Notes under the pieces: model-generated
The model's database searches: none
What the model saw: the letters and a program-made list of their open reading frames with translations, nothing else
Told to the model about the DNA's origin: nothing
Made by a program: the position numbers and the translations under genes
Part shown: positions 8,350-16,664 of the stretch, piece by piece
How positions within the stretch are numbered: the stretch's first letter is position 1
Layout: every line of letters begins with the position of its first letter
Assembly: GCF_008122525.1 (NCBI RefSeq)
Contig: NZ_VSRV01000001.1
Span: 2,976,001 to 3,040,000, forward strand
Direction: 5' to 3'
Length of the DNA stretch: 64,000 bases
Source: Marinomonas sp. IMCC 4694
Lineage (GTDB): Bacteria; Pseudomonadota; Gammaproteobacteria; Pseudomonadales; Marinomonadaceae

Positions 8350-9834
8350 CTAATCCCGTGTGCGAACGCGATCCACGGCTTTTTGCCAGCCCTGGTACAA
8401 TTTGTCACCCGTACCCTTCTCCATAACAGGCTCAAAGCGCTTGTCGGCTTTCCACAGGGTTTCTATGTCGTTCAAAGACTTGTACATACCAATGCGCAGG
8501 CCCGCCAAAAATGCCACCCCCAAAGCGGTGGTTTCCGTCACACAAGGGCGCTCTACGGTGATTTCCAGTAAATCGCTTAAAAACTGCACCATCACATCGT
8601 TAATAACCATGCCACCATCAACACGCAACGAACGGAACGTCGCGCCGTCTTGTGCCATAGCCCCTACAAGATCACGTGTTTGGTAGCAAACGGATCGCAA
8701 CCCCGCACTCACAATGTCTGACACGCTGGTGTCTCGAGTTAAACCAATCATGGCACCGCGTGCATCAGGGTCCCAATAAGGCGCCCCCAATCCAGTAAAC
8801 GCCGGCACCAAATAGACCGAATCGTCGTTTAATGCTTGTTTCGCTAAGCTCTGGGTTTCCTTGGCATCGGAAAATAACTTCAAGCCATCGCGAAGCCACT
8901 GAATCGCGGCGCCCGCCACAAAAATACTGCCTTCTAACGCGTAGGTTACCTTACCATCTAACCGATAACCCACTGTTGTCAAAAGCTTATGTTCTGAGCG
9001 AATGGCCACGTCGCCCGTGTTCAATATCATGAAACACCCGGTGCCATAGGTGCTTTTAACCATACCGGGGGTGAAACATGCTTGGCCGATCAAGGCCGCT
9101 TGCTGGTCACCGGCCATGCCATTCACCGGAAGTGCGGCGCCGAGCCAAGACGCATCAATGACACCAAAGTCCGCACTGCAATCCATCACCTCAGGAAACA
9201 ACACATCACCAATACCCAAAAGATCAATCAGCTCTTTGTCCCATTCTTGCGTATGGATATTGAACGCCATGGTACGTGCTGCGTTAGTGGCGTCGGTTTT
9301 ATGAGACTTTCCATTGGTTAAACGCCATAACAGGAAGCTGTCCACCGTACCAAACGCCAACTTACCTGCTTGCGCTTTTTCACGTGCCCCGTCGACATTG
9401 TCTAACACCCAGCGGATTTTCGTCGCTGAAAAGTACGGATCAATCAACAACCCCGTTTTTTGCTGCACGACCTCACTCAGCCCTTGTTTTGTCAGCGTTT
9501 GACAAAATGCACTGGTACGACGGTCTTGCCATACGATGGCGTTGTAGATGGGCTTACCGGTTTCAATGTCCCACAGAATCGTGGTTTCACGTTGATTGGT
9601 GATACCGATGGTTGCTATCGCTTCTGGCGCTATGCCTGTATCCTTGAGGACAGATCGACACACCGCCAAAGTGGACTCCCAAATCGCTTCAGGATCATGC
9701 TCTACCCAGCCATCATTGGGGAAGATCTGCAGAAACTCTTGCTGAGACTGGCCGACACGGGCGCCTTTATCATCAAATACAATAGCCCGAGAACTGGTGG
9801 TGCCTTGATCAATAGCAAGAATATAATGCGTCAT
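8350..9834 (-). CDS. glpK: Glycerol kinase
   Basis: GlpK phosphorylates glycerol with ATP to sn-glycerol 3-phosphate, the committed step of glycerol use. The 494-residue protein shows the FGGY kinase pattern: IDQGTTSSRAIVFD at the N terminus (ATP phosphate loop), TIGITNQRETTILWD, the glycerol-binding WQDRRT, GMAGDQQAALIGQ with the catalytic Asp, and TTALGVAFLAGL near the C terminus. It is divergent from glpR-glpD, and a palindromic operator candidate lies upstream at 9903-9930. No glpF gene is visible in the window. Confidence 0.98.
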   Translation of the reverse strand: MTHYILAIDQGTTSSRAIVFDDKGARVGQSQQEFLQIFPNDGWVEHDPEAIWESTLAVCRSVLKDTGIAPEAIATIGITNQRETTILWDIETGKPIYNAIVWQDRRTSAFCQTLTKQGLSEVVQQKTGLLIDPYFSATKIRWVLDNVDGAREKAQAGKLAFGTVDSFLLWRLTNGKSHKTDATNAARTMAFNIHTQEWDKELIDLLGIGDVLFPEVMDCSADFGVIDASWLGAALPVNGMAGDQQAALIGQACFTPGMVKSTYGTGCFMILNTGDVAIRSEHKLLTTVGYRLDGKVTYALEGSIFVAGAAIQWLRDGLKLFSDAKETQSLAKQALNDDSVYLVPAFTGLGAPYWDPDARGAMIGLTRDTSVSDIVSAGLRSVCYQTRDLVGAMAQDGATFRSLRVDGGMVINDVMVQFLSDLLEITVERPCVTETTALGVAFLAGLRIGMYKSLNDIETLWKADKRFEPVMEKGTGDKLYQGWQKAVDRVRTRD

Positions 9835-9902
9835 ACTGGATTCTCTTTGACATCATAGCCACTCAAAAAATAAGCGGCTTAATTTTTTTGTTTTTTGAAC
9901 AT

Positions 9903-9930
9903 GAATCTTCGAATTCGAATTCGAATATTC
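9903..9930. promoter_or_regulatory. Candidate GlpR operator upstream of glpK
   Basis: A near-perfect 28-bp palindrome whose core TTCGAATTCGAATTCGAA (9908-9925) is self-complementary; the outer arms GAAT/ATTC also pair, with a single mismatch at 9907/9926. It sits about 70 bp upstream of glpK in what was the glpK-glpR intergenic region. The TTCGAA half-sites share the TTCG/CGAA element of known GlpR boxes and of the site in front of glpD. Assignment to GlpR is inference. Confidence 0.6.
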
Positions 9931-9978
9931 TCTATTAAAAACCAATGGGCACTTGTTTAGCAAGCAGTAACCTTTTTT

Positions 9979-10015
9979 AGGAGTAAAAAACAATATGAGA
10001 CCTTTGCACGAATAA
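9979..10015 (+). promoter_or_regulatory. Orphaned glpR ribosome binding site followed by an IS-created mini-ORF
   Basis: AGGAG at 9979-9983 lies 11 bases before an ATG (9995-9997). Before the IS5 insertion this was very probably the start signal of glpR, because the AATAT target duplication reconstructs AATATGGGCC in front of the GlpR coding sequence. Now the ATG opens a six-codon peptide (MRPLHE) ending at TAA 10013-10015 inside the IS. Confidence 0.7.
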
Positions 10016-10017
10016 TC
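9997..10017 (+). repeat. IS5-family left terminal inverted repeat
   Basis: Begins GAGACCTTTGCACGA and is the inverse partner of 11193-11213. The target duplication AATAT lies directly outside at 9992-9996. Confidence 0.9.
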
Positions 10018-10068
10018 CCCTTCGATCCTATGAGATAATAACCAAAAGCAAAGAAGAGCAATCAAAAA

Positions 10069-11046
10069 ATGGCGTGGAAAGAGTTAAAACAACAGAGCTT
10101 TGCCGATGCGCTGCAAGCATCGAATCGGTTTATTGAAGAATTTGACGAGATTCATGACTTGTTGAATTGGTCCTGCATTGAGCGATTATTCTGTGACATT
10201 CACAACCGTACAAAAGGTGAACGCGCTTGGCCTCCGTTGATGATGTTTAAAGCTTTGTTATTGCAATCATGGCACAACCTAAGTGACCCAGCGCTGGAAA
10301 AAGCACTGGCTCGCGACTTATTATTTCGCCGGTTTGTCGGTGTCGGCCTAGATCAAGGCGTTCCCGACCACAGTACAATTTGGCGTTTCCGTAATCTGCT
10401 AGAGAAAAACGGATTACTAGACGCAGCGATGACCGAGATCAATGCCCAGTTAGCCGAACAAAGTCTGATCATCAAACAAGGTGAGATAAGCATCATAGAT
10501 GCCAGCGTGATAGAAGCGAAGAATGCTCGTCCTCGTAAGAATGCTGAGGGTAAAAACACGCAAGACCCAGAAGCAGGCTATAGCGTTAAGCAAAGCAGCG
10601 ATGGAAAACGTAAAACCACCTATGGTTTTAAGGCCCATACAAATGTGGATGAGGATGGTTTTGTCAAAGAAGTCATGCTCACGGCAGGCAATGTTCACGA
10701 TTCGATTCCATTTGAATCGATACTCACTGGTCATGAGCGGGAAGTGTATGCAGACAGTGCGTACAAAAGTGCCCAGCACAGCAGGTTATTGAAGCAAAAA
10801 AAGGTCAAAGAATGCATTATCCATCGAGCTTATCGTAATAGACCTCTTAACGAGGATCAAGAAAAGCAAAACCGTTATTTTTCCAGTATTCGTTCCCGTG
10901 TAGAGCATGTCTTTGGGATAATGAAATTGCACTATGGGTTAGGTAAAGCGCGTTATCTAGGACGGGCTCGCAATCAGGCTAGGGTGAGTTTAATTTGTAT
11001 GGCTTACAACCTAAAACGGGCGTTTCGTATCCAACGAGAATGCTGA
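10069..11046 (+). CDS. IS5-family transposase
   Basis: DDE transposase of 325 residues. An N-terminal IS5-type domain (WPPLMMFKALLLQSWHNLSDPALEKALARD) is followed by DHSTIWRFRN. The catalytic acids are the Asp in IIDASVIEAK, the Asp in VYADSAYKS and the Glu in SRVEHVFGIMKLHYGLGKARY (the YREK-like signature). The reading frame is uninterrupted, so the element may be active. A single ORF with no frameshift agrees with the IS5 group. Confidence 0.95.
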   Translation: MAWKELKQQSFADALQASNRFIEEFDEIHDLLNWSCIERLFCDIHNRTKGERAWPPLMMFKALLLQSWHNLSDPALEKALARDLLFRRFVGVGLDQGVPDHSTIWRFRNLLEKNGLLDAAMTEINAQLAEQSLIIKQGEISIIDASVIEAKNARPRKNAEGKNTQDPEAGYSVKQSSDGKRKTTYGFKAHTNVDEDGFVKEVMLTAGNVHDSIPFESILTGHEREVYADSAYKSAQHSRLLKQKKVKECIIHRAYRNRPLNEDQEKQNRYFSSIRSRVEHVFGIMKLHYGLGKARYLGRARNQARVSLICMAYNLKRAFRIQREC

Positions 11047-11192
11047 GATAGCAAGTAAAGTCCGTCCAAGTGGACTATGTGGGCATTTTTATGAGTTAAA
11101 GAGCACTGATTTTTAACGATGTTGACCGTTTTCTATAAAGACGTTGATTGAATTTTTTATAAAAGACCTTTGGCAAGCAATATGGCTAGATC

Positions 11193-11213
11193 GACTGCTC
11201 ATGCAAAGGTCTC
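11193..11213 (-). repeat. IS5-family right terminal inverted repeat, supplying an SD-like sequence to glpR
   Basis: Inverse complement of the left end. Its outer part contains AAGG (11206-11209), seven bases upstream of the glpR ATG at 11217. A partial internal copy of the tip (AAGACCTTTGGCA) occurs at 11163-11175. Confidence 0.85.
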
Positions 11214-11216
11214 AAT

Positions 11217-11987
11217 ATGGGCCAACTTACTCGCCAAGACAAAATTGTCGCCATCGTAAAAGAAAAAGGCTACGTCACGATTGACGAATTGGCGAGCCAA
11301 TTTGCCGTGACACCTCAGACCATTCGACGCGACATCAATGAGTTGGCAAAAGCAGATCAGATTCGCCGACACCACGGTGGCGCCAGTTACGACTCCAGTA
11401 CCACAAACGTCGCCTACGCCACTCGGCAGATTTTACAACTCGCCGCCAAAGAACACATTGCGAAACGTATTGCCGCTGAAATCCCTAATAATGCCTCATT
11501 ATTCATTAACATCGGCACCACCACAGAGACCGTAGCGCGAGCGCTCCTTAACCATCATGGCCTTCAGGTCATTACTAACAACCTCAATGTGGCCGCCATT
11601 TTGAGCGTAAAAGAAGACTTTACTGTGATCATCGCGGGTGGCACGGTTCGCGCCAGAGACGGCGGCGTTATGGGAGAAGCGACCATAGATTTTATCAATC
11701 AATTTCGAGTCGATTTTGGCATTATTGGCATCAGTGGTATTGACCCCAACGACGGCTCATTACTGGATTATGACTATCAGGAAGTCCGAGTGGCACAGAG
11801 CATTATTTCCAATTCCCGTACCGTCTTTTTGGCGGCAGACAGTGGCAAATTTGGCCGTAACGCCGTCGTTCGATTAGGCAACATTACGCAAGTTGATCGC
11901 TTATTTACCGACGAACACCCCCCCAAGGCCATTACCAATCTGATGAAAGAACACAAAGTTCGATTAGAACTCTGTACGCCTAAATAG
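11217..11987 (+). CDS. glpR: DeoR-family repressor of glycerol 3-phosphate regulon
   Basis: GlpR represses glpK/glpD and is released by glycerol 3-phosphate. The 256 residues comprise a DeoR helix-turn-helix (YVTIDELASQFAVTPQTIRRDINELAKADQIRRHHGG, about 19-54) and a ribose-isomerase-like sensor domain with FINIGTTTETVARAL and the closing FLAADSGKFGRNAVVRLG. Length and sequence fit E. coli GlpR (252). The gene lies directly before glpD. An IS5-family element ends four bases before its ATG, removing the native promoter and Shine-Dalgarno; the IS end offers a replacement AAGG. The coding sequence itself is intact. Confidence 0.93.
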   Translation: MGQLTRQDKIVAIVKEKGYVTIDELASQFAVTPQTIRRDINELAKADQIRRHHGGASYDSSTTNVAYATRQILQLAAKEHIAKRIAAEIPNNASLFINIGTTTETVARALLNHHGLQVITNNLNVAAILSVKEDFTVIIAGGTVRARDGGVMGEATIDFINQFRVDFGIIGISGIDPNDGSLLDYDYQEVRVAQSIISNSRTVFLAADSGKFGRNAVVRLGNITQVDRLFTDEHPPKAITNLMKEHKVRLELCTPK

Positions 11988-12121
11988 CACTCGGTTACCA
12001 AGTTCCCAGCTAGAAAACACTGAGTTGCCTTGTTTCGCGTTGCTCGTCTGTTCAAATTGTCATCAAAACTTCCCCAATCAATATTGTCATTTTGAGTCGA
12101 GAGGTTTATTATCGAACCTAA

Positions 12122-12139
12122 ATGTTCACTTTCGAACAT
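12122..12139. promoter_or_regulatory. Candidate GlpR operator upstream of glpD
   Basis: ATGTTCACTTTCGAACAT has perfect ATGTTC/GAACAT arms, closely matching the known GlpR box shape ATGTTCG-N-CGAACAT of E. coli. A further half-site ATCGAAC lies at 12112-12118. It is placed 33 bp before the glpD start, which suits repression. Confidence 0.72.
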
Positions 12140-12171
12140 AATTGCATTGCATTTTATTCATGAGGCTCAGT

Positions 12172-13662
12172 ATGAATCACCCCCATTTTGATGTATTTGT
12201 TGTTGGCGGCGGCATCAACGGTACCGGAATTGCGGCGGATGCCGCAGGCCGTGGCCTTAATGTTGGATTATGTGAAATGGGCGACCTGGCTCATGCCACC
12301 TCTTCCTCCAGCAGCAAGTTAATTCACGGCGGGCTTCGCTATCTTGAGCATTATGAGTTTCGTTTGGTGAAAGAAGCGTTAAACGAGCGCGAAGTACTGT
12401 TAAGGGTTGCGCCGCATTTGGTCACGCCCATGCGCTTTCAAATGCCCCATAGGCCGCATTTACGCCCTGCGTGGCTTATTCGTATAGGGCTGTTTTTATA
12501 TGACACACTGGGGAAAAGAGAAACGCTACAAGGGTCTAACGGTGTAAAATACGGCTCAGACAGTCCATTAAAAGCCGATATCACACAAGGCTTTGAATAT
12601 TCAGACTGCTGGGTAGATGACGCCAGACTGGTGGTCATCAACGCCATGAGCGCCCAACAAAATGGGGCGTCTGTTTTTGCCCGCACTCGCTGCATTTCTG
12701 CCAAACGCGTGGCAAACAAGTGGCATATTGTATTGGAAAACCAACAAAACAAAGACACATACGAAGTAACGGCTAACGCTTTGGTCAACGCGGCTGGACC
12801 TTGGGTATCCACGTTTATTGAAACCAAGCTAGAGAAAAAAGCACCCTATGGTATTCGTATGATTAAAGGCAGCCACATTGTTGTACCAAAACTGTATCAA
12901 CACGCGAATGCATTTATTATGCAGAATGTGGATAAGCGTATCGTGTTTGCCATTCCATATCGTGACGATTATACCTTACTCGGTACCACAGATGTGGAGT
13001 ACAAGGGCGACCCAAACAAGGTGGCAATCAATGAAGAAGAAACACGCTACATTTTAAACGTCGCGAATGATCACTTTAAAAAAACACTTTCTCCTGCCGA
13101 TGTCGTATGGAGCTACTCTGGGGTTCGCCCGCTATTAGAAGACGAATCTTCCGACCCCTCCGCGGTCACACGCGATTATACATTGCACCTAGAAGATCAA
13201 AATAATCAAGCACCACTATTAAGCATTTTTGGTGGCAAGATTACGACTTATCGCAAACTGGCGCTGTCGGCCATGAACAAGCTTGCGCCTTACTTTGGCA
13301 CCTTAGGCGAGCCATGGACACACAGCAAACCCTTACCCGGAGGGGATTTGGGAATGTCATTGGCGTCGTTTGCCATGAAACTACAACAGGACTACCCCTT
13401 TATTGGTGCACCTTTGGCCCGCCGTTTTGCCAACAGCTACGGCACCTTAACGCACACGTTTTTAAAGCAGACCCGTACCGCTGCCGATCTTGGCCAACAT
13501 TTCGGCCATCAGTTGTATCAAGTCGAAGTGGATTATTTAATCGCTCACGAATGGGCTTATTGCGCCGACGATATACTGTGGCGTCGGACTAAATTGGGCC
13601 TTGAATTCACCCCTGAGCAAGTGAACGCGTTAGACGCATACCTCACCACCCAACGCGGATGA
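12172..13662 (+). CDS. glpD: Aerobic glycerol-3-phosphate dehydrogenase
   Basis: GlpD is the FAD-linked, membrane-associated enzyme that oxidises sn-glycerol 3-phosphate to dihydroxyacetone phosphate and passes electrons to quinone. The 496-residue protein begins with the FAD Rossmann motif VVGGGINGTGIAADAAGRGL, followed by the family signature ATSSSSSKLIHGGLRYLE, and contains GVRPLLEDESS and FGGKITTYRKLA near the substrate site. The ATG at 12172 is chosen because GAGG lies six bases upstream; earlier in-frame TTG (12142) and ATG (12160) codons lack this. It follows glpR after 184 bp and has its own operator candidate. Confidence 0.97.
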   Translation: MNHPHFDVFVVGGGINGTGIAADAAGRGLNVGLCEMGDLAHATSSSSSKLIHGGLRYLEHYEFRLVKEALNEREVLLRVAPHLVTPMRFQMPHRPHLRPAWLIRIGLFLYDTLGKRETLQGSNGVKYGSDSPLKADITQGFEYSDCWVDDARLVVINAMSAQQNGASVFARTRCISAKRVANKWHIVLENQQNKDTYEVTANALVNAAGPWVSTFIETKLEKKAPYGIRMIKGSHIVVPKLYQHANAFIMQNVDKRIVFAIPYRDDYTLLGTTDVEYKGDPNKVAINEEETRYILNVANDHFKKTLSPADVVWSYSGVRPLLEDESSDPSAVTRDYTLHLEDQNNQAPLLSIFGGKITTYRKLALSAMNKLAPYFGTLGEPWTHSKPLPGGDLGMSLASFAMKLQQDYPFIGAPLARRFANSYGTLTHTFLKQTRTAADLGQHFGHQLYQVEVDYLIAHEWAYCADDILWRRTKLGLEFTPEQVNALDAYLTTQRG

Positions 13663-13702
13663 TAAGGTCAACTTAACAACACGATAAACGAAAATGCTCT
13701 CG

Positions 13703-13740
13703 AAAGCTTGCCTAGATGATTGTTTGGGCGAGTTTTTTTT
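13703..13740 (+). terminator. Probable terminator after glpD
   Basis: AAAGCTTGCCT can pair with GGGCGAGTTTT with two or three G-U pairs, followed by a T8 run. The stem is imperfect but the T tract is strong, and it lies 41 bp past the glpD stop. Confidence 0.6.
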
Positions 13741-13803
13741 GCTTTACTGACACCCTATTAAACGCTCGTCTACCCTCGCTATTAATACAGGAACTCACAC
13801 GCA

Positions 13804-14574
13804 ATGGACGTTATTTTTTTTGATCTCCCCATGTGGGTGTACGCGGCGCTGTTTGGTGCGGCTTTTTTGGCTGGCGTGATTGATGCGATTGCAGGAGGGG
13901 GCGGATTAATTACCGTGCCGGTATTATTGGCGGCGGGCTTATCACCGGCGGAAGCGCTGGCTACCAACAAACTACAAGGGTGCGCTGGAACGGTTTCAGC
14001 CTCGTATCACTTTGTTAAAAAAGGGCAAGTAAAGCTGGCTGATATGCGACTGCCCATACTAATGACGGCATTGGGGGCCGTGGCGGGCACGCTATTGGTG
14101 TCTTATTTAGACAGCGGATTATTACTAAAAGCCGTGCCTATTATCCTCATCGCTGTGGCTATTTTCTTTTTCTTTTTGCCTAAGGTCCAGCCTTATATTG
14201 CCAGCCGTTTTTCACTCACTCATGTGCAGTTTGCGGTCATTATCGGCACGACGATTGGCTTTTATGATGGCCTAATTGGCCCAGGAACGGGGGCCTTTTT
14301 TTCTACGGCGTATTTATGTTTGATGGGGTTAACCGTGGTGTCGGCCACCGCCCACACCAAAGTTCTCAACGCAACCAGCAACGTAGCGTCGTTAGCGGTA
14401 TTCATTTTTAGTGGTCACATTATGTGGGTGTTGGGCATTGTCATGGGAATAGGTCAATGGGTTGGCGCGCAAATAGGCTCTCGTTTGGTCATTACAAAAG
14501 GCGTCGCTTTAATTCGCCCTATGGTGATTATCATGTGCTTGGCCATTTCCATGAAATTACTGTTCCAAGCCTAA
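13804..14574 (+). CDS. TSUP (TauE/SafE) family membrane transporter, YfcA-like
   Basis: TSUP proteins export or import small sulfur-containing or organic anions. The 256-residue protein has about seven to eight membrane helices and the two repeated family motifs: GVIDAIAGGGGLITVPVLLAAGLSPAEALATNKLQ near the N terminus and GFYDGLIGPGTGAFF at about 155. The second half carries the matching NATSNVASL segment. It is a monocistronic gene between glpD and the convergent GAPDH gene. The substrate is not predictable from sequence. Confidence 0.9.
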   Translation: MDVIFFDLPMWVYAALFGAAFLAGVIDAIAGGGGLITVPVLLAAGLSPAEALATNKLQGCAGTVSASYHFVKKGQVKLADMRLPILMTALGAVAGTLLVSYLDSGLLLKAVPIILIAVAIFFFFLPKVQPYIASRFSLTHVQFAVIIGTTIGFYDGLIGPGTGAFFSTAYLCLMGLTVVSATAHTKVLNATSNVASLAVFIFSGHIMWVLGIVMGIGQWVGAQIGSRLVITKGVALIRPMVIIMCLAISMKLLFQA

Positions 14575-14603
14575 GGCTTAACGGCCTTAAAAAAGCATCA
14601 AAA

Positions 14604-14628
14604 AAATGGTGACCCAAGGTCACCATTT
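14604..14628 (-). terminator. Terminator of the GAPDH gene
   Basis: AAATGGTGACC and GGTCACCATTT form a perfect 11-bp stem with a three-base loop. Read on the minus strand it ends in T runs, so it best serves the GAPDH gene; it could also stop the convergent TSUP transcript. Confidence 0.8.
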
Positions 14629-14668
14629 ATAAACAAACAGCAATTTACTGGTTATTGAAACCTTATCA

Positions 14669-16048
14669 TTAAGCGGCTTTGGCTTTTTCTTCTCGTTGCT
14701 CGGCATTATTAACATTGGATTGAGTCAACTTTTCCATCAAGCGAACAACCTGACAGCTGTAGCCGTATTCGTTGTCGTACCAAACATACAATGTGGCTTG
14801 ATTGCCGCGCACTTTTGTAGACAAAGCATCCAAAATACCCGCTTGCTCAGCACCAATAAAATCTGAACTCACCGCATCCGCTTCCTCGCTGTAACCAATT
14901 TGACCCGTCAACTCCGCGCTGTTTGACGCTTTGCGTAACAAGGCGTTAATGTCTTCAACGGACGCCGCAGAAGTCAGATTCAAACTCAATACCGCAATGG
15001 AAACATTGATCACAGGCACTCGAATCGCACTGCCACTCAACTTACCTTCTAGGGAAGGAATCGCTTTGGATACCGCTTTCGCTGCGCCCGTTTCCGTCAT
15101 CACCATGTTCATGCCAGCCGCACGGCCGCGGCGATCGCCTTTATGAATGTTATCAATCAAGTTCTGGTCATTGGTGTAAGCATGTACGGTTTCAACATGG
15201 CCGGATTCAATGCCGTATTTCGCTTCTAAAACAGACAAGATCGGAGCGATGGCGTTTGTTGTGCACGACGCGGCAGAAACAATGCTGTCGCTGTCTATTA
15301 GGTCAGCGTCATTCACGCCAAAGACCACGTTTTTCATTTGCTTACCTGGTGCCGTCAAGACAACACGTTCAATACCAGGACGATTCAAGTGCACACTCAA
15401 ACCTTCATGATCGCGCCAGCGACCTGTATTGTCTACCAGCAAGGCGTTATTGATGCCATGAGCTTGATAATCTACTTCTGCAGGGTCAGCCGCATAGATC
15501 ACTTTTACTGGCAAGCCGTTAATGATAAGGGATTGATTTGCGTCATCCACTTTCACGAGTCCATCGTAAATGCCATGTACAGAATCGTATTTGAGCAAGC
15601 TCGCGCGTTTTGCTAAATCGTTATCACAGGCTTTACGCACCACAATCGCGGCCAATGACATCCCCGGCGTGGTATGCCCTAACGCACACATGCGACGCGC
15701 CAATAAGCGGCCAATGCGGCCAAATCCGTACAATACAACGGGCGTTTCTGAGCCGTCATTAGCGTGTGCCGCCAAAACAGACTCTACATCTGCTTCAGCG
15801 ATTAATGACTCTAATTCAACCACTGAATGAGTGGTATCACTGGCCAACACGCGCTCTAACATTTGATAGACTTGGGCAAGATCTAATTCTGGGTGTTTAT
15901 CAAACGCCGCCATCAGACCTGTCACAGAATCCGCCATTAAGGTGTTGCCTGCCAACTGAACTTTAACCGCTTTTTCACGACCCAGTCTGCCTAAAAGTGG
16001 AATCATCGATTCTGCTTGTGAAAGTGCCTGTAACCACGTGTTTGTCAT
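14669..16048 (-). CDS. gap: Glyceraldehyde-3-phosphate dehydrogenase, long gammaproteobacterial type
   Basis: It interconverts glyceraldehyde 3-phosphate and 1,3-bisphosphoglycerate. The protein has 459 residues, about 120 more than classical GAPDH. The extra N-terminal part (MTNTWLQALSQAESMIPLLGRLGREKAVKVQ...) precedes the NAD-binding fold at about 105 (VVLYGFGRIGRLLARRM). The catalytic site is conserved: SAASCTTNAIAP with the nucleophilic Cys, and the His in VETVHAYTNDQNLID. Such long forms exist in Pseudomonas and relatives and are thought to work in gluconeogenesis (family knowledge). Substrate loop wording (RVPVINVSIAVL) differs from the usual RVPTPNVS. It is monocistronic. Upstream bases 16049-16310 contain no gene I can see. 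Confidence 0.93.
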   Translation of the reverse strand: MTNTWLQALSQAESMIPLLGRLGREKAVKVQLAGNTLMADSVTGLMAAFDKHPELDLAQVYQMLERVLASDTTHSVVELESLIAEADVESVLAAHANDGSETPVVLYGFGRIGRLLARRMCALGHTTPGMSLAAIVVRKACDNDLAKRASLLKYDSVHGIYDGLVKVDDANQSLIINGLPVKVIYAADPAEVDYQAHGINNALLVDNTGRWRDHEGLSVHLNRPGIERVVLTAPGKQMKNVVFGVNDADLIDSDSIVSAASCTTNAIAPILSVLEAKYGIESGHVETVHAYTNDQNLIDNIHKGDRRGRAAGMNMVMTETGAAKAVSKAIPSLEGKLSGSAIRVPVINVSIAVLSLNLTSAASVEDINALLRKASNSAELTGQIGYSEEADAVSSDFIGAEQAGILDALSTKVRGNQATLYVWYDNEYGYSCQVVRLMEKLTQSNVNNAEQREEKAKAA

Positions 16049-16310
16049 TTCCTGCCCCCGAAAAAAGACTCTGTTGTATCAATGTGTGCGCAGTTTAGCG
16101 ACAGATCAGGACAAAAACAAATTGTAAGAAGACTACAAAAAACCTTTTAAATCGGGCGTTTAGGGTCTTTTTTTATGGAAATAACAAGATAAAACGAGAT
16201 GGTTAGAAACTTTACTACAAATCGATAGAATGAAATGCAGCGCTGGCTGTTGCCACTGCATTATGTGGTAATTAGACAACCAAAACAGATAATAACTTTC
16301 ATGAATTATT

Positions 16311-16640
16311 TTATAAGTGACGCTTTCTTTCCGCTAAAATACCCAAAAAACAAAAGGATCCAAAAATGAGCAACGGGCGATAGACAAGATCAACCCGCAT
16401 AATACCCCAATAAACTAACGGCTGACTCCACAAGGTTAGTAGACCATAGCCAAACGTACACATCAAAATAAACGCCACGACACGTGCAATAAACACCCAA
16501 GAAGAGACGACTTTTTTAAGGTAACCATTTACCTTGTCACCATACACCACCAAACACGTCGCGACTAATGCCAAGGAAATATCATTGACATAGGGCTGAA
16601 TGACATGGGCAAGGCGCAAGTTTAAATCCAATAGAAACAT
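16311..16640 (-). CDS. DUF3392 family inner-membrane protein
   Basis: The 109-residue protein matches DUF3392, a small membrane family of unknown function. The N-terminal HVIQPYVNDISLALVATCLVVYGDKVNGYLKK is followed by SSWVFIARVVAFILMCTFGYGLL and a third hydrophobic segment at about 82-103. Three membrane helices are predicted. It is 24 bp downstream of a secreted protein gene on the same strand and probably co-transcribed with it. Confidence 0.85.
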   Translation of the reverse strand: MFLLDLNLRLAHVIQPYVNDISLALVATCLVVYGDKVNGYLKKVVSSWVFIARVVAFILMCTFGYGLLTLWSQPLVYWGIMRVDLVYRPLLIFGSFCFLGILAERKRHL

Positions 16641-16664
16641 AGCAAAATATCATTAAGAAACGGT

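Larger units (their letters stand above)
9997..11213 (+). mobile_element. IS5-family insertion sequence, complete
   Basis: The 1217-bp element is bounded by terminal inverted repeats starting GAGACCTTTGCA (left 9997-10017, right 11193-11213; 12 of 12 identical at the tips, about 17 of 21 overall). It is flanked by an AATAT direct repeat (9992-9996 and 11214-11218). If the ends are drawn one base further out, the duplication would read ATA, so the exact size is ambiguous between 5 and 3. It encodes one intact transposase. The right end abuts the start codon of glpR. Confidence 0.92.

Noticed and set aside
9853..10065. 70-codon minus-strand frame across the glpK upstream region and IS left end
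   Set aside because: It runs through the operator palindrome and the IS junction, so it can only have arisen by the insertion.
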